Shown piece after piece: positions 5,716-5,830 of a stretch of DNA of 5,830 bases. Positions within the stretch are counted from its first letter, which is position 1; every line of letters starts with the position of its first letter. The stretch is from DATLED01 sp046597375 (lineage in GTDB: Bacteria > Actinomycetota > Acidimicrobiia > Acidimicrobiales > CADCTF01): NCBI GenBank assembly GCA_046597375.1, contig JBKJKM010000235.1, positions 1 through 5,830 on the forward strand. Reading direction: 5' to 3'. The notes under the pieces were generated by a model, which was not told the DNA's origin, did no database searches, and saw only the letters and a list, made by a program, of their open reading frames with translations. The translations under genes and the position numbers were made by a program.

Positions 5716-5734
5716 GGCCACCAGTGTGGCGCGA

Positions 5735-5767
5735 CGGAGGCCGGCCTCCGATGGAGAGACCGGCCTC
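5735..5767. repeat. GC-rich palindrome and hairpin between tRNA-Pro and the membrane-protein gene
   Basis: CGGAGGCCGGCCTCCG (5735-5750) is a perfect 16-base palindrome. The unit CCGGCCTC recurs at 5741-5748 and 5760-5767, so GAGGCCGG (5737-5744) can pair either within the palindrome or with the second copy around a 15-base loop (5745-5759). On the minus strand the hairpin begins 3 bases after the tRNA 3' end. It may end or shape the tRNA transcript; no U-tract follows. It also lies about 20 bases upstream of the membrane-protein start, so a role as an operator is possible. Confidence 0.4.
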
Positions 5768-5770
5768 GAG

Positions 5771-5830
5771 TCGGGGTGGCCGGATTTGAACCGGCGGCCT
5801 CTGCGTCCCGAACGCAGCGCGCTGCCAAAC
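5771..5830 (-). tRNA. tRNA-Pro (anticodon CGG), 3' part, cut by the window edge
   Basis: On the minus strand the anticodon stem CTGCG/CGCAG (5817-5813 and 5805-5801) encloses the loop TTCGGGA, giving anticodon CGG at 5810-5808, which reads proline codon CCG. The T stem GCCGG/CCGGC (5795-5791 and 5783-5779) encloses TTCAAAT. The 3' acceptor strand CACCCCG (5778-5772) is followed by discriminator A (5771). The end of the D arm (TTTGGCAGCGC) is present, while the 5' acceptor strand and the start of the D arm lie beyond the window. CCA is not encoded: the next bases are CTC. CCG is a common proline codon in high-GC genomes, which fits. Confidence 0.93.

Noticed and set aside
5735..5830. Phage or island attachment site at the tRNA-Pro 3' end
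   Set aside because: The matching repeats are only seven bases, no integrase or mobile gene is present, and the genes next to the tRNA look like ordinary chromosome.
1..5830. CRISPR array, insertion sequence or toxin-antitoxin module
   Set aside because: No regularly spaced repeats, transposase-like protein or terminal inverted repeats were seen. The MazG-like protein is a pyrophosphohydrolase and has no MazE/MazF beside it.

Overview
The window is about two-thirds G+C, with codons ending mostly in G or C, and reads as ordinary chromosome of a high-GC actinobacterium. The aspartate kinase / aspartate-semialdehyde dehydrogenase pair, the tandem cyclophilins (one with a basic N-terminus and a membrane anchor) and the LppX/LprG-like membrane protein all fit Actinomycetota. 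A deep lineage such as Acidimicrobiia is possible, but the sequence alone does not prove it.

Layout. 1-353 (+) is the C-terminal part of an S51/cyanophycinase-like serine hydrolase, cut by the window edge. It converges on a minus-strand pair of peptidyl-prolyl isomerases: a membrane-anchored cyclophilin (1709-891) followed 8 bases later by a small soluble paralogue (882-361). A 73-base divergent region (1710-1782) separates them from a plus-strand operon: lysC (1783-3000, with an internal start at 2524 for a regulatory beta subunit), asd (3004-4041) and a stand-alone cyclic-nucleotide-binding domain protein (4052-4480). That operon converges on a second minus-strand unit: a membrane-anchored LppX/LprG-like protein (5715-4831) followed 2 bases later by a MazG-like pyrophosphohydrolase (4828-4550). 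The 3' part of a tRNA-Pro(CGG) lies upstream on the minus strand at the right edge.

Function. LysC and Asd carry out the first two steps of the aspartate family pathway, leading to lysine/diaminopimelate, threonine, methionine and isoleucine. The cyclophilins are folding helpers on the two sides of the membrane. The cyclic-nucleotide-binding protein, MazG-like enzyme and membrane protein have no obvious link to that pathway beyond position. Genes are tightly packed; no gap exceeds about 75 bases, and both convergent junctions contain hairpins without U-tracts.

I see no mobile element, CRISPR array, phage gene or clearly new multi-gene system. The most interesting points are the internal lysC start, an altered loop in the kinase domain, the cyclophilin duplication, the possible leaderless divergent promoters, and the small cyclic-nucleotide receptor behind asd.
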